Source: Amyelois transitella (lineage: Eukaryota; Arthropoda; Insecta; Lepidoptera; Pyralidae). Taken from it: a stretch of DNA of 64,000 nt. This document shows positions 54,126 through 64,000 of the stretch, one piece after another (position 1 is the first letter of the stretch; each line of letters begins with the position of its first letter). Under the pieces are notes generated by a model. That model ran no database searches, was not told where the DNA came from, and saw only the letters and a program-made list of their open reading frames with translations. The translations under genes were made by a program, and so were the position numbers. The stretch lies in the NCBI RefSeq assembly GCF_032362555.1, contig NC_083510.1, forward strand, positions 647,501 to 711,500, in the 5' to 3' direction.

Positions 54126-57100
54126 TTACAAGTACTGTGGCTTCTGCCTATCCTTCCAACCGCTGTCCCTTAACGAAGTTCCACCCTGTACTCTCCCGTA
54201 CTGGATCGCTGGGTTCTGGGCGCGGTTCAGGTGGTTGCTACTCCTGAAGGTCACAGTGGTACAGGTTCGCAAACTAGACGTGTTGGATTTTTGACGTAAA
54301 CCTTGCATCTGGAAGAAAAAATATGCATAGGTTGACTATCGTGAAAAGGAGTAATAATGAACCTCTTAATCACAAAATTTATAAGAAAAATGTCTTATCT
54401 TTTTTCCTTTTCTACCACTCAAGTTAACCTTTTAGGTACGAAGCTAAGAAGTAAGAGAACATTCATATATATAATTAGTCTCTATCCTTTACGGGGAAGA
54501 CAGAGCCAACAGTCTTGAAAAAACTTCAAGGGCCCATTTTGGAATGATGATGATCGAATCGCCTACAAGAAGAATTAACTTTCACAATTTTTACGGGATT
54601 AATGGTTAAAATCACGCCTCTTTCCCGGAGGGGTAGGCAGATATTTCGTCATGACTCCTGCATTCATGCTTCATTCACATTCATCAACCTGTCATGAAAG
54701 CTCGTCGATTTAGGGTGCTCCTGATCTCTTTTAGATCAGAACATTTAGCCAAGTATCACGCTGTTCCATTACCATGGATTTATTCCATAGGGAAAAGACA
54801 TATAATTAGTCCTTTCATACCGACTCATCGGTTTAATTTACTCAACACATGCCTGCCGTGTGGTTCCCGGCGTCAATACAAAAAAGAATAGGACCACTCG
54901 ATCTCTTTCCCATGGATGTCATAAAAGGCGACTGAGGGATAGGCTTACAAACTTGGGATTCTTTTTTAGGCGACGGGCTACAACCTGTCACTATTTGAAT
55001 CTGAATTCTATCGTTAAGCCAAATAGCTGAACGTGACCATCCAGTCTTTTCAAGACTGTTGGTTCTGTCTACTCAGCAAGTGATATAGACATGACCATAT
55101 GTATGTATGTACACATGCCTGGTATAAACTTACATGGAAATGAGTACTAGAGTGTATGTTACCGGGGTCTTGGCAGATCAGCTTTCGGAGGGAGCGCCTG
55201 AAGTTGCGGGTCATCAGACAGTACACTATGGGGTTCACTGCTGAGTTCGTATGCCCTGGAATGATATTAATAGTAAATGATTAGGATTGTTGTTGACACA
55301 GACGTTATTATAAGCATCACAACTTTTGCAGGGAACATTCATCCCTGCAAAGGTTGTGATGCCAGACGGGAGTGACTGATATGAATCTGTCTTCCCCGCA
55401 ATGGATAAAGATATCCCTTGCGAGGAAGACAGAGCCAAAAATCTTGAAGAGACTGATAGGCTACGTTCAGCTGTTTGGCTTAATGATAGAATTAAAATTC
55501 AAATAGTGATAGGTTGCTCGCCCATCGCCTAAAAAAGAATCCCAAGTTTGTAAGCCTATCCCTTTGTCGCCTTTTACGACATCCATGGGGCAGAGATGGA
55601 GTGGTCCTTTACTTTTTTGTATTGGTGTCGGGAACCACACGGTACATGATTAGGATTGTTGTTGAAAAAGACGTTATTATAAGTATAAATGTTCCCTGCA
55701 AGGGTTGTGGCGGCCAGGCGGGTGTCACTTCGTGTATAATCGATCGTGTACAAACAATCAAAAATAAAAACGAGAAAAATAAATTACATACCTACATACA
55801 TATTAGTCACGTCTATATATATACCTTTGAGTTGACAAACCCCACAGTCTTGAAAAGGCTGAAAGGCCACGTTCAGCTAAATGGCTTTGTAATAGAATTC
55901 AGGTGATGACGGATTATTTTGATTATGGATTATTTATGATGGAAAATAATAATTATAGTTACACATATTACAATTGTCTAAATGTTCAAGTTTCTCATGG
56001 TGTTTTTCCTTGCTGTAAGAGCGTTGATAAGCAATCAAACTTATGTATCAAACAGATCAACTCTTATTAGGCTTTTCAGTAAGGCATGACATCCATAAGA
56101 ACGATTTGGAGTGATTCTATCCTAAAGTGCCGAGAACCGTTGTTGAAGAAAATGCTGCAGTGCAGTTTGTTATCGCTTCTTCAGCACTGACGCTTTTAAA
56201 GCGGCAGTTTTACATAATTAATTTGACGTCAACCAATGTTGTGAAAACAAAAGATGATAATTATTAATTGATATGAAGTGTCGTATAATAAATTAAAAAA
56301 AATATCTAAATTCAAAATTTTTATACATTTATAACAATTTTGAATTTGAATTTGAACCACACATCACCAGAAGCACATGAAACGGATAGATTCGACATGA
56401 AATTCAAATTCAAAATTCAAAATTTTTATTCATAATTAAAAAGTTTTTTTTTTTTTTAAAGTTTGAAATACTCGTAAATACCAACCTAACAACAACGTGT
56501 AAGGTAGTACCAGAGACACGGACTCAGCTTTGACAGCATTGACGTCGATTAGTAGCTGAAGAATGTTGTACGGCAGCCAGCACAGAGCAAACAGCACAGC
56601 CAGAAGTAACAGAATCCATGCCACCCGCTTCCTCTCGCGGACGAGGCGTAGGCGCTGAAAAGAGACAACAGTATGTCACTTTGACGTACTTACTCATTTC
56701 ATGGGGAAGTGAAAAATTTAATTACAATTTGAAAAGAGTTGTTTAAAAAATTTACAGGATAGAACAAAATTCTTAAATACATACACATATAAAACTCTGC
56801 TCAATCACAATAAAAGAGATTCTTATTTTAAGGCTTTTAAACTTGAGATTCGTCTTTTAGGCAATGGGCTAGCAACATGTGACTATTTGAATCTCAATTT
56901 TATCAAAAACACAGCTGAACCTTTCCCTTTCAGTCTTTTCAAGACTGTTGACTCTGTCTACCCCGCAAGGGATATAGACGTGACTATATGTATGTATGTA
57001 TATTTAAGGATTATGTTCTTTACTAAAATACATCTATATTATTCCATTTTAATTGTTTACGTGTACACTTCGCTATTATTACATCACTGCATATTAAAAA

Positions 57101-60100
57101 AAAAACGCGAAGCTCAAGACCGAGCGGGATGGCGACGCACTGTGGATGCCCTCTGCCCCAGCTAGGGGACATAGGACCTTAAGTCAAGTCAAGTCAAGCA
57201 TATTAAAAAAGTCTTCCTATTATATCTGTCTGTATGTATGCTCTAATCTTCGAAAGTAGTAGACGGATTTTGTTTCTGTTTAAAATGGGTTTTTAAGGAA
57301 GGTTTATATCTGTAAATGATATCCGAGCAGAGTCGGGGCGGGTCATTTGAGACATATAAAAATGAAAACTATTTTTATTTAGTTCTATACTGCGAATCTA
57401 GTTTATACTCGTAAATCAGTAGTTCAAATTAAAAACCATAATTTTCATTCATTATTTTCAAACATCACTTAATAATTGTTATTTTCATATCTTTTGGTTT
57501 CAAAACATTGATTGACGTCAAATAAATTACTTAAAACTAAGTTTACTGCCGCTTCCGAAGCGTCAGTGCAGAAGAAGCGGTAACAAACTGCACTGCAGCA
57601 TCTTCTTCAATAACTTCATCTTCACAACTATCCGAATTTAGAATAGATATGTGAACGACATTGTTAAGTGGAGACTTGATCCAAAAAAAACAAGATTCTT
57701 ATTTAAAGAACATTACAATTCGTTCTACTTTAAGATATTTATGGTAAAACAATTATTTTCCCGCGTATTTTAAATAAGGTTTTACAGTAAACAATTACTT
57801 AGAACTGCTTTTAAAGTTAATGTGTTTTCAAAATGTTAAAAATTCTCTTCTCAACGATTGTGGTTCGTTGTTGTGATTCATGTTTAAAAATAGCCCGTTG
57901 AATAATAGGACCAAATTTTGTGTCGCTACTAACAGCCAAATAAAAGGTTAAATACTACAAAGGTCACAGGTCATTCATTCACCCGAAAAGGTTTCATTCT
58001 TAAGAGGTCAGCAAATAAGAAGGAAAACACAAAATCCCATCACTTTTTGATGTCACAGAATGTTCCTAAACAAAGTTTTGACATCGACTTCGAATTCTTT
58101 GTCCCAATTCAATCCAGCAATCAATTTATGACGAGCGCATAGACCTTAATGTACTGGTTTAGATGACATTAACTCGATTTTATTACTATACTAGCTTTTA
58201 CAGGCAGCTTCGCCCGCGCAAGTTAAAATAAAACACAACCTCATTGGAAAGTATTGGCTGGAAAACAAATGATATTAAAAAAAGGAACAAAAACTGTATT
58301 TTAGCGCTAAACCATATTTTAAGTTCGGTTTTATTGTTTAGTTCAACTTATTGTTTTTATTATTTAAAGTCCATTTAGTAGTAGTAAGTAAGACGCTTAC
58401 AAATCATTTCCTTTACTCATATTTCAAGAAATGGACTTTAATTTTTGCAAGTATGAAAGGTGCCGTATGTCCTTCTCCAGACCAGTTCAAGAACATTGAC
58501 GACTAGGGGATATACTCGTACTTATAAACTTGGGATTCTTCTTTCAGGCGACAGGCTAGCAACCTGTTACTATTTGAATCTAATTTCTATCATTAGCACA
58601 AACAGCTGAACGTAGCCTATCAGCCTTTTTAAGACTGTTGCCTCTGTCTTCCCTGAAAGGTACAACGCAATTACTATCTCAAACGCAGATTACTCAGAAA
58701 ATATGTCCGTTTTGATCAGGGTTATCTCAGATCGGATTATCAAATCCTGGATCTTTTAGTGGCAAGAATTTAACCACTGGGACAAGAGGCTGCCATAGTC
58801 AACCGATCGAATCTCTATAGTTATCCCGTACAGATCCCGGTTCAGCGTGTGGGATAAACTCGTCCTTTTAAAGTTTATGGAAGTTGCCTTAGACAGGAAG
58901 CCTTTTACAGGAGGATTTTCCTTGTTCACGTCATGATTTATCCTTTTGTTCAGAGTCTGAAATATTTACATTATGCAGGATTGGCATTCCGCGGGTAATC
59001 ATAGATGATAGAATGCATAGATAAGTAATCAAATAAATTAGAGTAAAAATCAAAGTGTTTGTCTTGTCAGAAGTGATTTTATTTGATTGATGCTACAAAA
59101 AAGTAATCAAATTAAACACGAATTGGGCATCTCATCATCATCATAAATTTCACATTTTAAAATTATATTTATAAGATATTTTGACAGCGCACTTATTATA
59201 TAGATGGAATAAAAAGTTCTAGAAAAGTGTGTAAATAATATTTTACTACTAAGAGACAAACAAACAGGGAGTAATTGCGAAGAAGGGCTTTAGAAAATAC
59301 TCATACTTACTTTTCTACTTAAAAAAGCTTTCTAATCAATACGATAGTGAAATAAAAACGTGGTAAATAAAATCGTGACAAAGAATAAAGGTTTGGTATG
59401 TTTGCCGATAGAGGAATAAGTTCATGTCTGATCGGTGTTTTATCTTGAGCTCTTTCGTACTTCCGAAAGCACGTTTAACTATTGATCCTAATATTTTTTC
59501 GAAAAAACATTTTTCAAGATCACAGGATTTAATATTTTTAATCTAACAATTTTTTTAAACACCACATGACTGAAAGCAAAAGCAAATAAATAGATTTGAA
59601 TGGTTTTTCTGTATTTAAAATGTGTGTAAAAAAAAAATTGATATAAAAACAATTGCCATATGTCAAAAGTTGATTCCCAATATATATTTTTTGATATGAC
59701 AACTTATTGTTGAAAACAGGAAACAGTAATGTTTTGATTTAATAAGATAATTATTGAGAAATATAATTGCATAACAAAATGAATATGTTAATTACATTAC
59801 AATAAATAAATAAATACTTTTAATTGGTATATAATGTAACATGAAAGCAAATAATACATAGACAGAATTGTATTGACTTTAGTGCGATGTTTTGGAAAAA
59901 GCGCGGCCATGATTACTTTTGTTTTAGGTACTGTGACTGTACTGTATATGATTCAATTCTGTTTAATAAATAGTTTTAACGATACTCCTGTATTATTTTT
60001 GAGTTAGTCTTCATGACGAACTTGATAAACGAGGCTTATGAAAGTAGAGGAACTCGACCGCCACCAAAAGATCTTCCGCCAGGCTAGGTGTGATGCCTGG

Positions 60101-60693
60101 GGAATCGCGGCTCCGATGATATTGAGTCGGAGGTTGTATTTATGCTTCAATCCGTGAAATCTTTGTAATCGCGGTTTAAATTCTTCGTTGCTATTGGCTG
60201 AGTGCGACAATATCGTGTTCGACATTTGGTGTGTGACATTAGTGATAACGCCACATCGTCAAAATTAAAACTAAAAATTCACGTTATTATATATTTAATT
60301 ACGTATCTTCTATCATGTAAGCAGCTAATTTATTTTGTTCCGGAGGTTTTCCTGATAACAGATTAAGGCCGTTCGAAGATAGTATGACATCACGTTTATT
60401 ATCAGCCCCCCCTAGAATAGCGGGCTGCTAAAACAGAACTAGGGGTACACTATAAAGATTTTATAGGGAGTCAAGAAAGGGTGCGCTGTTAGAGAGAGAA
60501 AGAGAGAGCAAACGCGAGAACGGTACACTCCTCCCCTGATTCGGCTCGTATAACCAAAAAGTTGGTAATAGTCCTGACCACCCAGAAATACATACCTGTT
60601 GGCTGTTTACGCTGCCTTCCGTCTGGTCGAAGGGCGGCAGCACTGAGCACAATCTTCTTCCCATCAATGAGTACGACACGACCACTATACATC
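54126..60693 (-). CDS. Rhodopsin-like (class A) peptide-type GPCR, C-terminal exons (partial)
   Basis: Four exons on the - strand: 60596-60693, 56486-56654, 55134-55255, 54126-54308 (TAA at 54126-54128). Phases join cleanly and give about 189 residues. Seen in order: the end of TM5 (CIVVVSYSLMGRRLCS), a short third loop, a basic RERKR stretch leading into TM6 with CWLPYN (the C-W-x-P motif), TM7 with NSAVNPIVYCLM (NPxxY motif), FRRSLRKLIC as helix 8 with a possible palmitoylated Cys, then a Ser/Thr-rich tail ending QKPQYL. Known: these motifs define class A GPCRs, and this style of TM7 is common in neuropeptide receptors. The ligand family was not resolved. The exon at 55134-55255 could also end at 55163, but only the 55134 donor (GTAAGT) keeps the terminal exon open. 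TM1-TM4 and the DRY motif are missing; nothing convincing lies between 60694 and 64000, so the gene probably runs past the window. Confidence 0.85.
54603..54730 (-). repeat. LINE-1 3' end fragment, decayed
   Basis: Contains aatcacgcctctttcccgga and the following gggtaggcag, then diverged LINE-1 C-terminal sequence. Weaker pieces of the same end occur at 13378-13435, 20412-20442 and 34640-34730. Confidence 0.65.
54855..55110 (+). repeat. SINE-1, full length, 10 bp duplication
   Basis: Flanked by ACACATGCCT at 54845-54854 and 55111-55120. Its tail ends 23 bp from the 5' splice site of the GPCR TM7 exon (- strand donor at 55133). Confidence 0.92.
55400..55905 (-). repeat. SINE-1 copies (55400-55645 and 55790-55905)
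   Basis: The first is nearly full length, ending gtcgggaaccacacggtaca. The second is a tail half. Both are in the intron between the TM6 and TM7 exons of the GPCR gene, with SINE-3 fragments beside them. Confidence 0.75.
56855..57000 (+). repeat. SINE-1 tail half
   Basis: From aggcaatgggctagcaacat to tatgtatgtat, in the GPCR intron between TM5 and TM6 exons. Confidence 0.78.
57090..57200 (+). repeat. Second LINE 3' end: polymerase C-terminus plus (AAGTC)n
   Basis: Translates KREAQDRAGWRRTVDALCPS then a stop, the usual C-terminus of another RTE-like LINE, followed by ggacataggacctta and a short (AAGTC)3 tail. It differs from LINE-1 in protein end and tail. It lies in the intron between the TM6 and TM5 exons of the GPCR gene. 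Confidence 0.65.
57620..60035. other. GPCR intron between TM5 and TM6 exons: mostly unassigned
   Basis: Only a decayed SINE-1 (58515-58680) and a short ctagcttttacaggcagctt-type repeat (58192) are recognised. Confidence 0.5.
58515..58680 (+). repeat. SINE-1, decayed
   Basis: aaacttgggattcttctttc through ggctagcaacctgttactat to tcttccctgaaagg. Confidence 0.65.
60040..60210 (-). repeat. GC-richer dispersed repeat, copy 2
   Basis: Reverse complement relative of 11769-11940 (gcgattccccaggcatcaca; cctagcctggcggaagatct), more complete on the agcaacgaagaatttaaacc side. In the region upstream of the GPCR TM6 exon. Confidence 0.65.
60488..60511. repeat. (AG)n microsatellite
   Basis: gagagagaaagagagag, 85 bp from the donor side of the GPCR TM5 exon. 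Confidence 0.8.
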
Positions 60694-61554
60694 CTGAAAT
60701 TGAGAAAGTATAACAAAATTAACATCGGCTTAATGGTCTTTTTGTTTTGATCCTCAGTCAGGTTGTGATAGATTTTTTTTAATCATACTGAGTCTCCAAT
60801 TTTATTTGTACAACAAAGTTACTAAGAACTTAGAGCTCGCGAACACTTTCAATTTTAACGAAATCGTGTATGTATTTATATTTCAAAAACTACTTGAAGT
60901 ATTAAATATTTTGTAAAAAATTAAATACGCGAGGTCTAAGTTAGCGGCGAGCGAGTTATCATTGAATGGTATCCCATAATACAAACCTCGTACCTTACAT
61001 AAGGGCTAGCTGAACCCTTAAAGAATTAATCCTCCAAAAGACTAAAAGACAAAATTCTAACAACTAGAGCTCTAAAAGTAAGAGACTATCTCGAAAGTTA
61101 GCCACGTCGAGGCTTTCTGAAACTCTCTGAAAATTCCATCGCGTAAACCGACAAAATTATTCAGCGGAATCCGTTATTTATTTTCCGTGAGTGGCAATAG
61201 ACATGTCAGTCACCTTTCCCTCTCATACACAGAAGGTATTCCATTAACCCCGAATGCAGGGGAAACGGGAGAATCTCTAATAATAAAACATGAACAAATT
61301 TATGTACATACATTTACATAAACACTTGAAAACAATCAAAGTTTTATTCAGTGCTGGTTTATTTTCGTAACAAACATGATAATACACTAGTTGTTGCGCG
61401 GTCCATCGCTCCCGTTGGAATTTACAAAAAAGGCAATGTTATTCCTAAAGTTCTATTCTATCAGTGTACCAAATTTCATCAAAATTGGTTTAGTTGTTTT
61501 TACAAACACACACAAAAAATAAAAAATCTTTGCCTTTATTATTAGTGTGGATAA

Positions 61555-61970
61555 AAATCTTCTTTTTGACGATGGACTTGCAACTTGTCACCATTTCAAT
61601 CTCAGTTCTATCATTTAGTTTTACTGCTGAACGTGGCCTTTCATTCTTTTCCAGACTATTGGTTCTGTCTACCCGTAATAGATAAAAACGTAATTATATG
61701 TATATATGCAAAAATAATATCATAAATCTTTCATGGGGGGGTTAACAGACCACATCTTTCAAGATGAAGACTCTGCCTACTGGCGACTAAGGGATAGGCT
61801 TATAAACTTGTGATTCTTCTTCTAGGCGACGGGCTAGCAACTTGTTACTTTATATGAATCTCAATTCTATCAGTAAGCCTAACAGCTGAACGTGTCCTAT
61901 CAGAATTTTCAAGACTGTTGGCTCTGTCTGCCCAACAAGGCATATAGACGTGATTATATGTATTTATGTA
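61555..61970 (+). repeat. Two decayed SINE-1 copies (61555-61705, 61778-61970)
   Basis: Both keep the hairpin region and a TATG-like tail. Confidence 0.7.
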
Positions 61971-62275
61971 CGGATTAATAGTAACTTTATTCCTGCTACA
62001 ATCGTTTCCCAAAATATCTCCCACGACCTGCATAATCCTATCTTTCCAATAAACGAAATACATTCCGATGTTTATATGTAAGTCAGTCACCTTTTTCTTT
62101 TATACTTTTACATATACAGGAAAATATATATGAATAATGGATTTATCATCAGCAAGGACATTGACCTCTTGTGATTTATTAGCTTTACTTACACGTGTTG
62201 AAAATACATACTACACATACATACATAAATAGTCACGTCTCCCTTGCGGGGAAGACAGAGCCAACCTACGTTCAG

Positions 62276-62365
62276 CGTTGAGTCAGTATCTCGTAACACA
62301 AGTCTCGAACTTACTCCGAAGCTAACTCAATCTGTGTAATTTGTCCCGTATATAGGTATTTTTTT
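62276..62365 (+). repeat. SINE-2 tail fragment
   Basis: tatctcgtaacacaagtctc through gtaatttgtcccgtatatag. Confidence 0.75.
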
Positions 62366-62774
62366 TTTATTTACATAGGTACATACATTGACAGAATGAC
62401 CGAAATTCCGGTGGAAACTATAATATAAAAAAGAAAGAAAGGAAAGAGTAAGTGACAGGAGGAAAGATATATGCATCTTATCAGCTTTCGTAATTACAAC
62501 CAGCCGGTCACAAAAATGTAATTGATTATTACCACTGAGACACATGAATAATGGAACAACCTCAGTGTGAACAGACGCCATATTTTTTAACGCTTTATTG
62601 GAAAAAGGGCGCTTTCACACACTCCATTTTTTGCTCCGACTTTTTACGACAAGTCTAAAATGTCTCATAATCCACCCGTGAGTTTGGCAACGTCTTAGAA
62701 ACTGGTTTTTATGACGTTTTTACGCTTGAGCAAATTGCTGAAGGAATAAGAAATAATTTAGTACCTATACTCAA

Positions 62775-62995
62775 AAAAAGAATAGGACCGCTCCATCTCG
62801 TTCTCATGGATGTCGTAAAAGGCGACTAAGGGATAGGCTTATTAACTTGGGATATTCTTCTTTTAGGCGATTGGTTTACAAGCTGTCGCTATTTGAATCT
62901 CAATTCTATCATCAAGCCAAAAAGCTGAACGTGGCCTATCAGCCTTTTCGGGACTGTTGGCTCTGTCTACCCCACAAGGATATAAACGCCTGCAT
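62775..62995 (+). repeat. SINE-1
   Basis: From aaagaataggaccgctccat to ccccacaaggatataaacgc; no tail left. Confidence 0.78.
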
Positions 62996-63699
62996 TGGGG
63001 ATTATAAAAAGGACTATAATAATGATGACCAACATTTTGTATTTGTTACTAATTTGTTCTAGACTCTTTTTCATTCTTTTAAGATTTCATAAGAAAAAAA
63101 GAAACAAATTCTACTAAAAGATTTAATGCAAAATTTCAAATTTCATTCTCCATTTCGTGTCTGTCTGTTCTCTTTACAAAATAAATGGGAAAGTTTAAAC
63201 ACTAATCTTTTTGCAACTAACCCCGAATTCGGGACTCCAAACCAATGGTTCATAAAATGCACCAAATCTCTACAATAAACAAAATTTGAACATCAATTCG
63301 AACCAAACAATTTTCCGCGACATTCAGACAAGTTATTGAAAACAAACAAAAGTTTGAAAGACAATTGTTCCCCAGCGGTTTCGTCTGACAAGTTTAAATT
63401 CAATCAACATTGTTCCCTTGTAAATAAGGACGGGTTACAAACTCGTTGGAACTTGCTCTTCCATGTTTTCAAGTTTGAATTGTCATCCAGGTAAAAAGTA
63501 TTATAATTAGGAATTAAATGAAGTAAGCGCTGAAGTTTGTGAGATGTTCAAAAGGTATTTCGTAGAAAAAATTAAAATTTCATAGCGAAAATTTTAGCAT
63601 ATAGTAAGGTATGTGTTTTTGTGTAATACCTCTTCAATTCAATTCTACGCAATACGTATATAAAAGTCCTAAGCGATAAATTGTAAAAAAAACTGATTG

Positions 63700-63860
63700 G
63701 CTTGATGATAGAATTGAGATTATAATAGTGTCACTATTGATTGCTAGCCTTAAATGAGAGTCCCAAGTTTATAAGCCTATCCTTTACTCGCCTTTTACGA
63801 CATCCATGTGAAAGGAATGGAGTGGTCCTTTATTCGTTGTGCCGAGAACCACACGATACA
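63700..63860 (-). repeat. SINE-1, partial
   Basis: gcttgatgatagaattgaga through gccgagaaccacacgatac. Confidence 0.7.
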
Positions 63861-63931
63861 ACTAATATTAAACTAGAAAGTACATGTTTATTTTATTAGC
63901 TATAAATTTTATGAATAATGGGCTTTATTTA

Positions 63932-63986
63932 TTCATTCATTCAATTATTATGTTCAAGGTCAAACCATAATAATTGAATGAATGAA
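63932..63986. repeat. Perfect 21 bp inverted repeat, 13 bp loop
   Basis: Arms 63932-63952 and 63966-63986 are exact complements (core CATTCATTCAATTATTATG); loop ttcaaggtcaaac. Confidence 0.88.
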
Positions 63987-64000
63987 ATTTTAATAATACT

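Larger units (their letters stand above)
60740..63690. other. Right-hand region: no gene recognised
   Basis: Holds decayed SINE-1 and SINE-2 pieces. I looked on the - strand for earlier GPCR exons (DRY motif, TM3-TM4) and found none convincing. Confidence 0.45.

Noticed and set aside
53941..54294. 117-codon + strand frame
   Set aside because: It is antisense to the GPCR C-terminal exon (54126-54308), whose splice sites and phase fit.
55514..55906. 130-codon open frame on the + strand
   Set aside because: Built wholly from SINE-1 and SINE-3 sequence read through.
1..64000. CRISPR array, operon or prokaryotic defence system
   Set aside because: Repeats are dispersed SINEs in both orientations with unequal spacing, and genes are spliced; nothing prokaryotic is present.

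Overview
This is AT-rich, intron-bearing eukaryotic DNA, almost certainly from a moth or butterfly. Genes are split by GT-AG introns, an intact mariner transposon is present, an interstitial TTAGG-type (insect telomere) tract occurs, and the space between exons is packed with short interspersed repeats of lepidopteran type. There are no bacterial features. The species cannot be named from sequence alone.

Host genes. Two complete or nearly complete genes for DEG/ENaC (pickpocket-type) sodium channel subunits lie in tandem on the + strand. Gene 1 has 11 recognisable exons from 22413 to 38599; its first coding exon was not found. Gene 2 has 11 exons from 43799 to 52070 and encodes 509 residues. 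Their intron phases match nearly everywhere, so they are old tandem duplicates. On the - strand, 54126-60693 holds the last four exons of a rhodopsin-like peptide-type GPCR (end of TM5, TM6, TM7, C-terminal tail). Its earlier exons lie to the right, probably outside the window. The exons were assembled by eye from splice sites, reading phase and conserved motifs.

Mobile DNA. From 1 to about 22400 I see no host gene, only transposable elements: a 1.8 kb hAT-like element (13686-15474), a frameshifted mariner (9788-11103), and many SINEs and Helitron-like fragments. A second mariner (24318-25638) with an intact transposase frame sits in intron 2 of gene 1, inside an older SINE. The dominant repeat, called SINE-1 here, is about 260 bp, ends in (TATG)n, carries 10-12 bp target-site duplications, and occurs at least fifty times in both orientations. 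Two tRNA-headed families (SINE-2 and SINE-3), an RTE-like LINE 3' end (LINE-1), Helitron-like short elements (A-TC...CTAG-T) and a repeat with a TGACGTCA core fill much of the rest.

Most interesting: SINE-1 shares its last roughly 43 bp with the 3' end of the local LINE, including the LINE stop codon, which points to a SINE/LINE partnership. Gene 1 has lost both cysteines that in ASIC1 form one specific disulfide, while its neighbour keeps them. Several mobile elements end within 8-25 bp of splice sites of all three host genes.
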